A stretch of DNA of 64,000 nucleotides from assembly GCA_041739275.1 (NCBI GenBank), contig JBGSOF010000050.1, positions 46,095 through 110,094 on the forward strand, in the 5' to 3' direction. The translations under genes were made by a program, and so were the position numbers. Under the pieces are notes generated by a model. That model was not told the origin of the DNA. It saw only the letters and a program-made list of their open reading frames with translations, and made no database searches. Source of the DNA: WGMI01 sp041739275 (GTDB taxonomy: Bacteria; Bacteroidota; Bacteroidia; Flavobacteriales; Schleiferiaceae). This document shows, in pieces, positions 35,732-45,305 of the stretch. Every line of letters starts with the position of its first letter. Position 1 is the first letter of the stretch.

Positions 35732-37329
35732 TTGGATCGAGCCCCAATCTGCTGATTTCAAAGTTTGCGCAGTTTTGCGCGCTGCTTGCGATTTTGTGTT
35801 TGGGGCTTTCAGCCCAAGGTCAGAACAGGAGCACTTACTTTCGAATCGAACAAGACAGCCTGGGTTTTGTGCCCGAAGTCTACTCCGACAGCCTCGTCTT
35901 TAGTGCACGGCTGGCAGATTTGGAACAAATGCTGGATTCCCGGGGATATTGGCTGCGGACGCAGCGCATTGCTCGACGTTCAGATACATTGGTTTGGCAA
36001 ATTCTGCGGGGTACGCGGCTTGAAGGCGTGTATACTTCGGCCGAGGGCGACTTGGGCGCAGATCTCGGAGCCCGTTTGCGCGAACTCGAACAAAAGGGGT
36101 ACCCCTTCGCGCGCTTTGAGCCCGATTCAATTCGGGTAGAAGAAGGTCGCGTGCGCGTGTACGGGACGTCCATTCAGGGCCCCGGAATCACCCTCGACAG
36201 CATTGTTCAAAAGGGCAGCTATGCCATTCCTCGTTCGTGGTTGAAGCATTATTTCGGTCTTAAAACCGGTCTCGCGTTTCCGTATGCGGCGGTCGGCGAA
36301 CTTGAGCTCAGAGCGCTCAAGTCGGGCTTGTTCGCCTTTGAGCGACCCGCGGCGATTTTGTACGGGCAAGAAAAGACGAGCTTGTATTTGTATCCGCGAA
36401 AAGTTGCTTCGAATCGACTCGACGCATTGGTCGGCTTCAACACGCGCAGCGATGGAGCTACGGTGCTCAATGGCTTGATCGACCTCAAATGGAACGACTT
36501 ATTCCATTCGGGAGAAGAAATCAGGCTCTTCTGGGAAGCCTTGCCCGATCAGGTTCAAAGGCTCGAGTTGAAATTCGGCTTTCCGTATGTGTTCGGCAGC
36601 CCGCTCAAGCTGAATTCAGATGTCGATTTCATCAGGCAAGACAGCAGTTTTGCGAATGTCAAGCTCCGTTTGGGGCTGGATTATCTCTTTCGAGACGGTT
36701 CTTGGTTTGGATTGGCCTATACCGTCGAGAGCTCTCGCGTTCCGAACCAAGAATCGGCCCTGACCGCCTACTCCAAGCAGCTTTTCGGTTTGAGGGTGGG
36801 GAAAGAACGCATCGACCGCCGGTTCGGGATTCCTCGGCGCGGTCGTTTTTCGCTCGAAACCTTGGCGGGTTCGCGCCGGACCGAATCGGGGGCTCAAGAC
36901 CAGTATCGCTTGATGCTCCACCTTGAACATCAACAGCCGTTTCGCCTCAAGAATGCCATTTTTTCTCGAATCGAAGTGGCGAGTATGCCCGGAGCCGAGC
37001 CCCTTCCCAATGAGCAGTTCCGGATTGGGGGCTTTGAAAGCCTTCGCGCGGTACCCCCCCTCTCGATTTTTGCCTCGCATTATGCCTTGGGAACTTTGGA
37101 ATACAAGCGATTGCTCGATCGTTCAACGGTCGTCTACGCCTTGGCAGATGGCTTGATATCAAACGAAACCAGCGAAAGCGTCGCCTTGAGGGCGGCTCTG
37201 GGATTGGGATTGAGCCTTCGCCTCGATTCGAGCGAACTCAAACTGGAGGCCGTAGTGCCGGTTCGCGCCGGCGATGGTGCCGATTTCCGAGCCACTGCGC
37301 TCAATATTCGCTTTCAAACGGTTTTTTAA
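35728..37329 (+). CDS. BamA/TamA-like outer-membrane protein
   Basis: This 533-residue protein has a signal peptide (ending SAQGQ), a periplasmic N-terminal part of about 180 residues with POTRA-like features, and a C-terminal barrel. The barrel has the Omp85-like FRIGGFESLRAVPPLSIFASHYALGTLEYKRLL near its end, comparable to the (V/I)RGF motif region, and ends in a terminal Phe. It is shorter than BamA, so a TamA-like or single-POTRA relative is likely. It starts with TTG overlapping the ung stop. Confidence 0.78.
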   Translation: MIGSSPNLLISKFAQFCALLAILCLGLSAQGQNRSTYFRIEQDSLGFVPEVYSDSLVFSARLADLEQMLDSRGYWLRTQRIARRSDTLVWQILRGTRLEGVYTSAEGDLGADLGARLRELEQKGYPFARFEPDSIRVEEGRVRVYGTSIQGPGITLDSIVQKGSYAIPRSWLKHYFGLKTGLAFPYAAVGELELRALKSGLFAFERPAAILYGQEKTSLYLYPRKVASNRLDALVGFNTRSDGATVLNGLIDLKWNDLFHSGEEIRLFWEALPDQVQRLELKFGFPYVFGSPLKLNSDVDFIRQDSSFANVKLRLGLDYLFRDGSWFGLAYTVESSRVPNQESALTAYSKQLFGLRVGKERIDRRFGIPRRGRFSLETLAGSRRTESGAQDQYRLMLHLEHQQPFRLKNAIFSRIEVASMPGAEPLPNEQFRIGGFESLRAVPPLSIFASHYALGTLEYKRLLDRSTVVYALADGLISNETSESVALRAALGLGLSLRLDSSELKLEAVVPVRAGDGADFRATALNIRFQTVF

Positions 37330-37384
37330 GGTGGTATAGAACTTGCGCAAGCAGTCGGGCACCCTCAAACGCTAACTTTGGAAC

Positions 37385-38716
37385 ATGCGGAACGTCTTAA
37401 AATGGGTTTTGCCGGTCTGGGCATTGATGGCTTGTTCGAGCCCGCGTGCCGATATGGCCAAGAACATGTCTTATTTGTACAAAGACGGCAGTCCCGGTTT
37501 GAGGCCGTCTATTGCTGTCTATCACCCTAAAGCAGACAGCAGTTTAATTCGAATCGAGCTCCGCAGAGAGGAGTTGTTGTATAAAACGGAATCGGTAGGA
37601 GCCGATTTTCGAGCACTCATCCAAGTACAATGGCTGCTTCGGTCGGCGGTCGATTCGCGGGTTCTCGATTCTTCGCTCGTCGAATATCGAGATTTTAAAG
37701 CGGGTGTCGAGGGTGGTCTTCTCTCTTTTGAATGGGGATTGAAAAAGCCTTTGAACGAAGCCAAAGCCGAACTCGAAATACGCATTTCCGATCCGCAAAG
37801 GGGCAGCATGGCAACCAATACGGTGCCTTTGGATTGGGAAGTCTCCGGCAATCGGCAGTATTATCGCCTTGTCGACCTGCAGGGTCGCTGGGTGCCTCGG
37901 CCTGTAGTGCTTCAAGACCGCCTCTATCGATTGGAGTGCGGGGTTTGTCCAAATCTGATTTACAGTCGGTTGTATACCACTGAGTACCCCTTGGCGACGC
38001 CCCCTTTTGCTCAAAACGAGAGCGCCAGTTTCGACTTTAACGGAGACAGCGTTTGGGGTTTTTCGCTCACCGACACCTTGCGATTCGATCGAGTCGGAAT
38101 TTATCATTTGCAAATGGATAGCTCCGCGATGAACGGCTTTAGCGCCTTTCAGTTTGGGAGCGATTTTCCGCACCTCTCTCAAAGAGTCGAGCTGGCTCCT
38201 CCGCTGCGATATCTCACCACAAAAAAGGAATACGAAGCCCTGACCCAGCCCGCCGATCCCGATTCGGTAAAGTTTGAAGTCGACCGCTTTTGGCTCAAAA
38301 TGGGGGGAAGCCCGGAGCGCGCCCGACAGCTCATCGAAGCCTATTACACCCGAATAGAAGAGGCGAACAAAAAATTCAGTTCATACACACCGGGTTGGCG
38401 AACCGATCGAGGCATTTTGTACACCATTTACGGTCCGCCCGACGAAGTCGTCCACGAACCGGGTCGCGAATTGTGGTTTTATGGCAATCGCAACAGTTCT
38501 TTGGTGTATGCTTTTGAGTTCATCAAGGTGAACAACCCCTTTACGGAGCAGGATTACGCCCTTGTTCGACTCGCCGAGCACCGCTTTGGATGGCAACAGG
38601 CCATTGCGGGTTGGAGATCGGGCAGGGTCTATGGAAGCGCCGACATTAAACGAGAACAAGATGCAAGAGACGCGCAACTCAGAATCCAGCGCCAGCCGAC
38701 CGGTATTTGGTATTAG
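37385..38716 (+). CDS. GWxTD domain-containing lipoprotein
   Basis: This 443-residue protein has a lipobox (LMAC, Cys17) and the naming motif in its C-terminal third (YTPGWRTDRGILYTIYGPPDEV). GWxTD proteins occur in Bacteroidota and related phyla and have no established role. The gene overlaps by 56 nt the start of the RNA methyltransferase gene in another frame. It stands 55 nt after the BamA-like gene. Confidence 0.9.
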   Translation: MRNVLKWVLPVWALMACSSPRADMAKNMSYLYKDGSPGLRPSIAVYHPKADSSLIRIELRREELLYKTESVGADFRALIQVQWLLRSAVDSRVLDSSLVEYRDFKAGVEGGLLSFEWGLKKPLNEAKAELEIRISDPQRGSMATNTVPLDWEVSGNRQYYRLVDLQGRWVPRPVVLQDRLYRLECGVCPNLIYSRLYTTEYPLATPPFAQNESASFDFNGDSVWGFSLTDTLRFDRVGIYHLQMDSSAMNGFSAFQFGSDFPHLSQRVELAPPLRYLTTKKEYEALTQPADPDSVKFEVDRFWLKMGGSPERARQLIEAYYTRIEEANKKFSSYTPGWRTDRGILYTIYGPPDEVVHEPGRELWFYGNRNSSLVYAFEFIKVNNPFTEQDYALVRLAEHRFGWQQAIAGWRSGRVYGSADIKREQDARDAQLRIQRQPTGIWY

Positions 38717-39434
38717 GCCGGTAATCGAAGCCATAGAGGCGGGTCGAGAAATTGATAAAGTGTTTATTCAAAGGGGCTTGCAAGGCGAACTTGCCCGTGA
38801 ATTGATGGCCCTGCTCAAGGAGCGCGGCATTCCATTTCAAAGCGTTCCGCTCGAAAAGCTGCATCGGTTGACGCGCAAAAACCACCAAGGGGTCTATGCC
38901 TTTACGTCTGAGGTGGAATACGAATCGCTTTTTTCGCTCCTTCCGTCGATTTTTGAATCGGGTCGCGATCCGCTCTTGCTCATTCTCGATCGAATTACCG
39001 ACGTGCGAAACTTTGGCGCCATTGTGCGCTCGGCGGAGTGTCTCGGAGCGCATGCGGTCGTTTTGCCTTCTCGAGGCGGGGCTCCCGCCAATGCCGATGC
39101 TTTAAAAACCTCTGCCGGTGCCTTACAAAGAATTCCAATCTGCCGAGAAGACAACCTAAAAAAGACCTTGAGCGATTTAAAACAAAGCGGCCTGCGCCTG
39201 GTGGCATGTACCGAAAAATCAGCCAAATCGCTTTACGAAACAGATTTAACCGGGCCGGTGGTCTTGTTGCTCGGCTCGGAAGAAGACGGCATTTCTGAGG
39301 CCTATCTCGATTTGTGCGATGCTCGTTGTGCCATTCCCATGCAAGGGCATACCGCGTCTTTGAATGTTTCTGTTTCTGCCGGAATTTTCTTGGCAGAGGT
39401 CAATCGGCAAAGAAGGGTGTCAGAGGCGGATTAA
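38661..39434 (+). CDS. rlmB: RNA 2'-O-methyltransferase, TrmH/RlmB family
   Basis: This 257-residue SPOUT methyltransferase has a substrate-binding N-terminal domain (FGIRPVIEAIEAGREIDKVFIQRG) and the knotted SAM domain with DRITDVRNFGAIVRSAE, LLLGSEEDGIS and IPMQGHTASLNVSVSAGI. RlmB (23S G2251) is the likely assignment, though other TrmH-like sites are possible. The ATG at 38661 is chosen by homology of the N-terminus, despite overlapping the GWxTD gene by 56 nt. Confidence 0.88.
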   Translation: MQETRNSESSASRPVFGIRPVIEAIEAGREIDKVFIQRGLQGELARELMALLKERGIPFQSVPLEKLHRLTRKNHQGVYAFTSEVEYESLFSLLPSIFESGRDPLLLILDRITDVRNFGAIVRSAECLGAHAVVLPSRGGAPANADALKTSAGALQRIPICREDNLKKTLSDLKQSGLRLVACTEKSAKSLYETDLTGPVVLLLGSEEDGISEAYLDLCDARCAIPMQGHTASLNVSVSAGIFLAEVNRQRRVSEAD

Positions 39435-39440
39435 AACATT

Positions 39441-39472
39441 TTTGGAAGTCTGAAATGTTTGTAGTAAGTTAG
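39441..39472 (+). promoter_or_regulatory. Possible promoter for the lipoprotein cluster
   Basis: TTTG at 39441 and TAAGTTAG at 39465 resemble the -33 and -7 elements, 20 nt apart, with one mismatch in the second TTTG. The ATG is 19 nt downstream. Confidence 0.4.
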
Positions 39473-39490
39473 CTTCAACAAAAAACCGAC

Positions 39491-40003
39491 ATGAACACGA
39501 AGCTACTTTCACTCCCCATCTTAATCTCCACTTTTTCGGCCATTTCTTGCACCACCGTGGCGGAACAAAAGTGCGGTCCGAGCATTGAATCCATGCCCGA
39601 CGAAGTCTTTAAAGAGTCCGAGTTCGTTTTGATCGAGCTTGATAGCCTCAATCGCGAAGCCGTTTTGCGCTATCGCAGCGCACGCTTGTCCAACGTCTGT
39701 ACTTATTCGGAGACTTCGTTCGATTTATTGGCCGAAGGCAGTTTTGATATCGATGAGGCGCGCGTCAAGTGGAAAAAAGGAGACTCAGAGCTCGCGCTCT
39801 CGCAAGACGGCAATCGCTTCTATGGAAGCTCGGTTCCCCGCTATTTTGACATTGATTTCGACCGGGGGCCCGCCGTTGTTTGGGTTGAAGTTGATTTTCG
39901 CTTCGAGTACACCGGCACGGGCGATCTCGAAGAACTCATCGATCAGCTTGCCCTGCGCACTGAGCTCTTTGAAGTTCGTCCGAACGCAGACATGCACCTT
40001 TGA
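39491..40003 (+). CDS. Lipoprotein, first of three paralogues
   Basis: This 170-residue protein has a lipobox (AISC, Cys20) and an early conserved Cys (EQKCGP) with a second Cys in the middle (LSNVCTYS). The layout matches the next two genes: a CG motif, a strand ending in VLRYRSA or similar, a central second Cys and an acidic DLEELIDQLALRTELF end. It is the most divergent of the three. No function is recognised; a periplasmic or outer-membrane lipoprotein is expected. Confidence 0.7.
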   Translation: MNTKLLSLPILISTFSAISCTTVAEQKCGPSIESMPDEVFKESEFVLIELDSLNREAVLRYRSARLSNVCTYSETSFDLLAEGSFDIDEARVKWKKGDSELALSQDGNRFYGSSVPRYFDIDFDRGPAVVWVEVDFRFEYTGTGDLEELIDQLALRTELFEVRPNADMHL

Positions 40004-40127
40004 GCGATCGATTTCGAGATCAGAGCGATGGGCAAGTCGATAAGCGCATCGCTCAATCTTTTTTTGCGGTTCTCTGAATGTTTTTTCAAGCGTAGTTGAG
40101 ACCTTCGCGCGAAAATTCACAGATTCA

Positions 40128-40646
40128 ATGAAGAAGTTCCTTTTACGTCCATTGTATTTATTGCCCCTGCTCGCCCTGTACACCGCCGCCTGCTCAAAGT
40201 CTTCGGAGCCCTCAGTCTGCGGCGATCGAATCCCCCAACAGCAGATTTCAAGCATCCCCCCGAAAGAACAATTCGAAGAGATCGGAACAGCCGCGGCGGC
40301 CGGTCTGCGATGGACAGCTCCCGATTACACATCCATTTGCAGCTCGTCTTCTACCCGGATGGAGGTCATTTTTGAAGGCGGCGTCGATTCTGCCATAGCC
40401 CGGGTTGAGTGGATCGACGGAGACATTTTCCGATTTCGATTGTCCGAAACTTCATCGGGCCGTTGGAAAGGTGAAAGTGCCGAACTGCCTGTAAAACAAA
40501 CCTTCGACAACAATCCGGCTTCATTTGGATTCTCGATCGATTTCTACCCTCAAAGCTCCTCTGCGCTGCAATGGCCTGAGAGCTACGATACCCTGGCTTC
40601 GGAATTTGACCAACTTACTCTGATCCCGATCGCCCGATATCAATAA
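40128..40646 (+). CDS. Lipoprotein, second of three paralogues
   Basis: This 172-residue protein has a lipobox (TAAC, Cys22), then VCGDRIPQQQISSIPPKEQFEEI, a strand GLRWTAPDYTSIC, a RFRLSETSSGRWKGESAELPV block, FDNNPASFGFSIDF and a final LIPIARYQ. These blocks recur in the next gene, which identifies the pair as a recent duplication. Function unknown. Confidence 0.75.
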   Translation: MKKFLLRPLYLLPLLALYTAACSKSSEPSVCGDRIPQQQISSIPPKEQFEEIGTAAAAGLRWTAPDYTSICSSSSTRMEVIFEGGVDSAIARVEWIDGDIFRFRLSETSSGRWKGESAELPVKQTFDNNPASFGFSIDFYPQSSSALQWPESYDTLASEFDQLTLIPIARYQ

Positions 40647-40825
40647 GTATTTCGGCGGTCTCCAAAAGATTGAAGTGCTTCGAGTTCTGTTTGCCATTGT
40701 GCGGCAAAGCCTAGCCTTTTTAGGTGATTTTAAACCAAATGGCCGGCAGATGTTCGAATAGGCCTGAAACTCGACTAAATTTGGGGTAAATATGTCTTTC
40801 TGATTGATTAATAAGTATTTGGAGT

Positions 40826-41343
40826 ATGAAAAAAATTAGAATAGCTCATTTGATGATCCTTATGGGCCTTATCCTCGCCGGATGCAGCACCGAAGAGACC
40901 GAAACCTGTGGCGACAAGCTGCCCGCCGAGGAATATTCTTCGCTGCCTCCGATCGAATACTTCGAAACCATATCCTACAATACCGAACTCGGACGGGTGG
41001 TGCTTCGGTGGCACGCCGATGCTTTTCAACCCCTTTGCACCGCCTCAAACACCCAAGCAGAGATCGAGCTCGATGCCGAAGTTAAATCGTGCACAGCTCG
41101 AATTCGGCTCGCGGCCATTCAAGAAATCACCTTCAAACTCAAGTTGAAGGGGAAGGACCGGTGGAAGGCGACCAGTCCCAAAATCCCCATTCGACGGGCT
41201 TACGATAACAACCCGGGCGAATTCAGCCTCTCGCTCGATTTCGAGTTTGACTATCGAGGGGCCGTGAGCTCCAAGATCAGTACGACAGTCTCCAAACCCG
41301 GTTTCACGGGATGTACATTCTCCCGATTGCGCGCTATCAATAA
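40826..41343 (+). pseudogene. Lipoprotein, third paralogue, frameshifted near the end
   Basis: The protein matches its neighbour in order (TCGDKLPAEEYSSLPPIEYFETI, VVLRWHADAFQPLC, KLKGKDRWKATSPKIPI, YDNNPGEFSLSLDFEF) after a lipobox (LAGC, Cys20). In frame it then runs past to 41419 through an unrelated tail and into valS. Reading one base over from the GGGG run at 41258-41261 instead gives ELQDQYDSLQTRFHGMYILPIARYQ in two parts and a stop at 41341-41343, matching the neighbour's end. One base has probably been lost there, either in nature or by sequencing error. Confidence 0.8.
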
Positions 41344-41378
41344 GGTTTTTTTGGCGACTCTGAAGAAACGCCTATGCC

Positions 41379-43997
41379 TTAAGCCTTTAGCGAAGCAATC
41401 AAGAGATCGATCGCGCTAATTTTTGCATCGGCATCTGCCAGCTTGTCCTTCTCGCGCTCAACCACATCTACAGGTGCGCCAGCCATAAATCGCTCGTTGC
41501 CGAGTTTGGCGAGAACGCTTTTTCTAAAGCCTTCGAGATAGGTCTTTTCGGCGCTCAGCTTTTTAATTTCTTCTTCGGCATCGATCAGACCTTCGAGCGG
41601 AACGTAGAATTCAAACTGTCCCACCCGAAAACTGCTCGATTGTTCAGGTGCTTTGTCTGCCTCTTCGGTGGCAGAGAGATTGGCGATTTTGCAAACCAAA
41701 CCTCCATCAAATAAAGCGCCCGGGCTGTGCATCAGTTTGAGAGGTTCTTTGGGGCTCAGATTTTTTTCGTTCCTGAGCGCGCGCACCGCCACGGCAATGG
41801 CTCGGCTGGTTTCGAAGCGCTCGATGGTTTCGCGATCGAAGGGCTGAGGCACGGGCCAATGGGCGGTCGAAACGCTTTCTCCGGGAAGGCGATGTTCGAG
41901 TCTTTGCCACAGTTCTTCGGTGATAAAAGGCATAAAGGGATGCATCAAACGCAGCAGGCGCTCGAAATAAATTCGGCTCTGCCCGGCCACCTCGGCCGAT
42001 GCTTTCTGCCCGAATCCCGGTTTCACCGCTTCCAAATACCAAGAGCAGAAGTCGTCCCAAACCAATTTATACACAGCCATCAAGGCATCGGCAATGCGGT
42101 ATTCTTCAAAGCAGCGGTCGATTTCGGTCATCGCTTCGTTAAAACGGGCGTCAAACCACGCGATGGCCTCGAGTTCAGCCCGGGCCGGAGCTATTTCGGC
42201 CGCAGTCCATCCATCGACTAACCGAAAGGCGTTCCAGACCTTGTTTGCAAAGTTCCGCCCTTGCTCGACCAGTTTTTCGTCGTACAAAAGGTCGTTGCCC
42301 GCCGGAGAGCTGAACAGCATGCCCGTGCGAACTCCGTCGGCGCCAAATTGGGCGATCAACTTGAGCGGGTCGGGCGAATTTCCGAGAGATTTCGACATTT
42401 TTCGACCGAGTTTGTCTCGGACGATTCCCGTCAAGTACACGTGTTTGAAGGGCGGTTCTCCGAGATATTCATAGCCGGCCATCACCATGCGGGCAACCCA
42501 AAAAAACAAGATTTCGGGCGCGGTTACTAAGTCCTTGGTGGGATAGAAATAGCGCAGATCCTCGTTGGGTACTCCTGTACGGAACACCTTGGGGTCGAAC
42601 ACACTGATGGGCCAGAGCCACGAACTGAACCAAGTGTCGAGGACGTCGGGGTCTTGAGTCAGCGACGCTCCACCCTCGCCGTATTGGGCGATCCAACGCG
42701 ATTGGGCTTCGGCCTCGTCTCGAGCCACCACCCAGCGTCCGTCGGGAGCGTACCATGCGGGAATGCGGTGTCCCCACCACAATTGCCGAGAAATGCACCA
42801 GTCGCGGACATTTTCCATCCACACCCGATACATATTCTTGAATTTGGGCGGATGCAGTTGAATGGTGTCGTCGAGCACTTTTTCGAGAGCGGGGGGTACC
42901 AGTTCGCCGATCTTCAAAAACCACTGCGTAGAGAGCTTGGGTTCGACCACGGCGTCGGTGCGCTCCGAAAATCCAATCGAAGTTCGAATCGACTCGGTTT
43001 TTTCAAGCAATCCGATGCGGTCGAGCTCGGCCGCGATTTTTTTGCGCGCCACAAATCGGTCTTCGCCAATGTAAATCAGCGCTTTGTCGTTGAGTTTTCC
43101 ATCATCGCTCAAGAGGTCGATCACCTCTAAACCGTGCCTCAAGCCGATGGCATAGTCGTTCGGGTCGTGGGCGGGGGTGACCTTGAGACAGCCCGTTCCA
43201 AATTCGGGGTCGACATAATCGTCGGCGATAATCGGAATCGGCTTGTCGATTAAGGGGATGAGCACCTTGCGGCCAATCAATGGTCGGAATCGCTCGTCTG
43301 AGGGGTTGACTGCCACAGCTGCGTCGGCCATGATGGTTTCGGGGCGCACGGTGGCTACGGTGATGTATCCCTCGCCCTCGGCAAAGCGATAGCGGATGTA
43401 GTACATCGAGCGCTCGGTTTCGCGGTGAATCACCTCGTCGTCGCTCAAGGCGGTTTTGCCTTGCGGATCCCAGTTCACCATTCGAATGCCTCGGTAAATC
43501 CTGCCTTTGTCGTACAAATCGACAAAGACGTCCACCACCGATGCGTAGAGCTCGGGTTCCATCGTAAAGCGCGTTCGATCCCAGTCGCAACTCGCGCCCA
43601 GTTTTTTGAGCTGCTCGAGAATAATGCCCCCGTACTTTTCTTTCCAAGCAAAGGCATGCTCCAAAAAGGCTTCGCGCCCGAGTTCTTCTTTGTTTAAACC
43701 TTGTTCTTTCAAGAGGGCCACCACCTTGGCTTCAGTCGCAATCGAGGCGTGGTCGGTGCCCGGAACCCAACAGGCCTCGTAGCCCATCATGCGCGCGCGG
43801 CGAATCAAAATGTCCTGAAGCGTGTTGTTCAACATATGCCCCATGTGCAAAACGCCCGTGACGTTCGGGGGCGGGATGACAATGGCATAGGGCTCGCGCT
43901 CGGGATTCGGTTTGGCTGCAAAGAGCTTGTGCTCAAGCCAATACGAATACCACTTGTCTTCGATTTCGCCGGGCTGATAGGTCGTGTCTAGGGGCAT
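41379..43997 (-). CDS. valS: Valyl-tRNA synthetase
   Basis: This 872-residue class I synthetase has the HIGH-type motif VLHMGHML near residue 46, the KMSKSLGNSPDP motif near residue 530, an editing domain between them and a C-terminal coiled coil (EEIKKLSAEKTYLEGFRKSVLAKL through VEREKDKLADADAKI). The start at 43997 (MPLDTTYQPGEIEDKWY) fits family N-termini; the frame opens seven codons earlier. It is convergent with the lipoprotein cluster and divergent from the PLP gene. Confidence 0.97.
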   Translation of the reverse strand: MPLDTTYQPGEIEDKWYSYWLEHKLFAAKPNPEREPYAIVIPPPNVTGVLHMGHMLNNTLQDILIRRARMMGYEACWVPGTDHASIATEAKVVALLKEQGLNKEELGREAFLEHAFAWKEKYGGIILEQLKKLGASCDWDRTRFTMEPELYASVVDVFVDLYDKGRIYRGIRMVNWDPQGKTALSDDEVIHRETERSMYYIRYRFAEGEGYITVATVRPETIMADAAVAVNPSDERFRPLIGRKVLIPLIDKPIPIIADDYVDPEFGTGCLKVTPAHDPNDYAIGLRHGLEVIDLLSDDGKLNDKALIYIGEDRFVARKKIAAELDRIGLLEKTESIRTSIGFSERTDAVVEPKLSTQWFLKIGELVPPALEKVLDDTIQLHPPKFKNMYRVWMENVRDWCISRQLWWGHRIPAWYAPDGRWVVARDEAEAQSRWIAQYGEGGASLTQDPDVLDTWFSSWLWPISVFDPKVFRTGVPNEDLRYFYPTKDLVTAPEILFFWVARMVMAGYEYLGEPPFKHVYLTGIVRDKLGRKMSKSLGNSPDPLKLIAQFGADGVRTGMLFSSPAGNDLLYDEKLVEQGRNFANKVWNAFRLVDGWTAAEIAPARAELEAIAWFDARFNEAMTEIDRCFEEYRIADALMAVYKLVWDDFCSWYLEAVKPGFGQKASAEVAGQSRIYFERLLRLMHPFMPFITEELWQRLEHRLPGESVSTAHWPVPQPFDRETIERFETSRAIAVAVRALRNEKNLSPKEPLKLMHSPGALFDGGLVCKIANLSATEEADKAPEQSSSFRVGQFEFYVPLEGLIDAEEEIKKLSAEKTYLEGFRKSVLAKLGNERFMAGAPVDVVEREKDKLADADAKISAIDLLIASLKA

Positions 43998-44082
43998 ATG
44001 TGTAAAGTCGAGCCGCAAAACTACTCAGAACCGAGCCGCGCCGAGCCCGCGATCTCTCTGCCGGGCCCCTGAAAGCGCTCCG

Positions 44083-44090
44083 TACCTTTG
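44083..44090 (+). promoter_or_regulatory. Probable -7 promoter box for the PLP enzyme gene
   Basis: TACCTTTG followed by CA matches TAnnTTTG and lies 25 nt before the ATG at 44116. The upstream -33 position has no TTTG. Confidence 0.45.
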
Positions 44091-44115
44091 CACCGCAAAT
44101 TCCCCAAACCCCCCG

Positions 44116-45300
44116 ATGAACGAAGGCGATTTTTCAGGAGACTCCCCAAATTTTACTGGCTTTGGCACCTTGGCGGTGCACGGCGGACAAACCCACGACC
44201 CCTCGACGGGCGCCGTGATGCCTCCGGTCTACCTCACCAGTACCTATGCCCAGAAATCGCCCGGAGACCATTTTGGGTATGAATACAGCCGCACGCACAA
44301 TCCGACGCGAACGGCTCTTCAAAATTCGCTCGCTTCGATTGAGTCGGGTCGCCACGGCCTGGCCTTTGCCAGCGGAATGGCCGCTGTAGACGCCGTGCTC
44401 AAGCTTTTGACCCCCGGCGACGAAGTGGTCGCCAGCAACGATTTGTACGGTGGCACCTATCGCCTGTTCACGAAAATATTCGAGCACTACGGCTTGGTTT
44501 TTCGCTTTGTGGACATGAGCGATTCCTCTAAGGTCGAACGCGTGGTCAACGAGCGGACGCGCCTGATTTGGTGCGAAACTCCGACCAACCCGATGTTGCA
44601 CGTGGCAGACATTGCGGCCTTGGCAGAAATCAAAAAGAAAACGGGCGCCATGTTGGTGGTCGACAACACTTTTGCGAGCCCCTATCTGCAGCAACCCCTC
44701 AATTTGGGCGCCGATTTGGTGATGCACAGCGCGACCAAATACCTCGGCGGACACAGCGATGTAGTGCTCGGGGCGCTGATCTGTCGAAGCGATGAATTGG
44801 CTGAGCGCCTGCGCTTTGTGCAAAATGCTTCGGGAGCCGTTCCCGGCCCGCTCGATTGTTTTTTGGTTCTGAGAGGTATCAAAACCCTCCATTTGAGAAT
44901 GCAACGCCATTGCTCGAACGGACGCGCCGCGGCCGAATTCTTGAGGTCGCATTCTGCAGTAGGCAAAGTGCATTGGCCCGGTTTTACAGACCACCCGGGG
45001 CACGAGGTCGCCCGCCGTCAAATGCGCGATTTTGGCGGAATGATTTCGTTTGCGCTCGCCGACGATTCACTCGAAAAGGCGTTCAAATTGGTTTCTTCGC
45101 TCAGGGTTTTCACTTTGGCCGAATCGCTTGGGGGGGTTGAATCTCTGTGCGGACACCCTGCGAGCATGACACATGCTTCGATACCGCGAGAAGAGCGATT
45201 GAAAAGTGGTTTGGTAGACTCCTTGATCCGCCTGAGTGTGGGGGTCGAAGAACCCGAAGATTTGATCGAAGACCTGAGGAGCGCGCTCGATAAACTTTAA
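44116..45300 (+). CDS. Cystathionine gamma-synthase/lyase family PLP enzyme
   Basis: This 394-residue gamma-family enzyme is close to the classical type: FGTLAVHGGQTHDPSTGAVMPPVY at the N-terminus, YEYSRTHNPTRTALQ, the PLP lysine in MHSATKYLGGHSD, and the C-terminal ESLCGHPASMTHASIP. It makes or breaks cystathionine in the methionine-cysteine pathways; which direction cannot be told from the sequence. The ATG at 44116 gives the expected N-terminus; the frame is open further upstream. Confidence 0.92.
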   Translation: MNEGDFSGDSPNFTGFGTLAVHGGQTHDPSTGAVMPPVYLTSTYAQKSPGDHFGYEYSRTHNPTRTALQNSLASIESGRHGLAFASGMAAVDAVLKLLTPGDEVVASNDLYGGTYRLFTKIFEHYGLVFRFVDMSDSSKVERVVNERTRLIWCETPTNPMLHVADIAALAEIKKKTGAMLVVDNTFASPYLQQPLNLGADLVMHSATKYLGGHSDVVLGALICRSDELAERLRFVQNASGAVPGPLDCFLVLRGIKTLHLRMQRHCSNGRAAAEFLRSHSAVGKVHWPGFTDHPGHEVARRQMRDFGGMISFALADDSLEKAFKLVSSLRVFTLAESLGGVESLCGHPASMTHASIPREERLKSGLVDSLIRLSVGVEEPEDLIEDLRSALDKL

Positions 45301-45305
45301 GTAAA

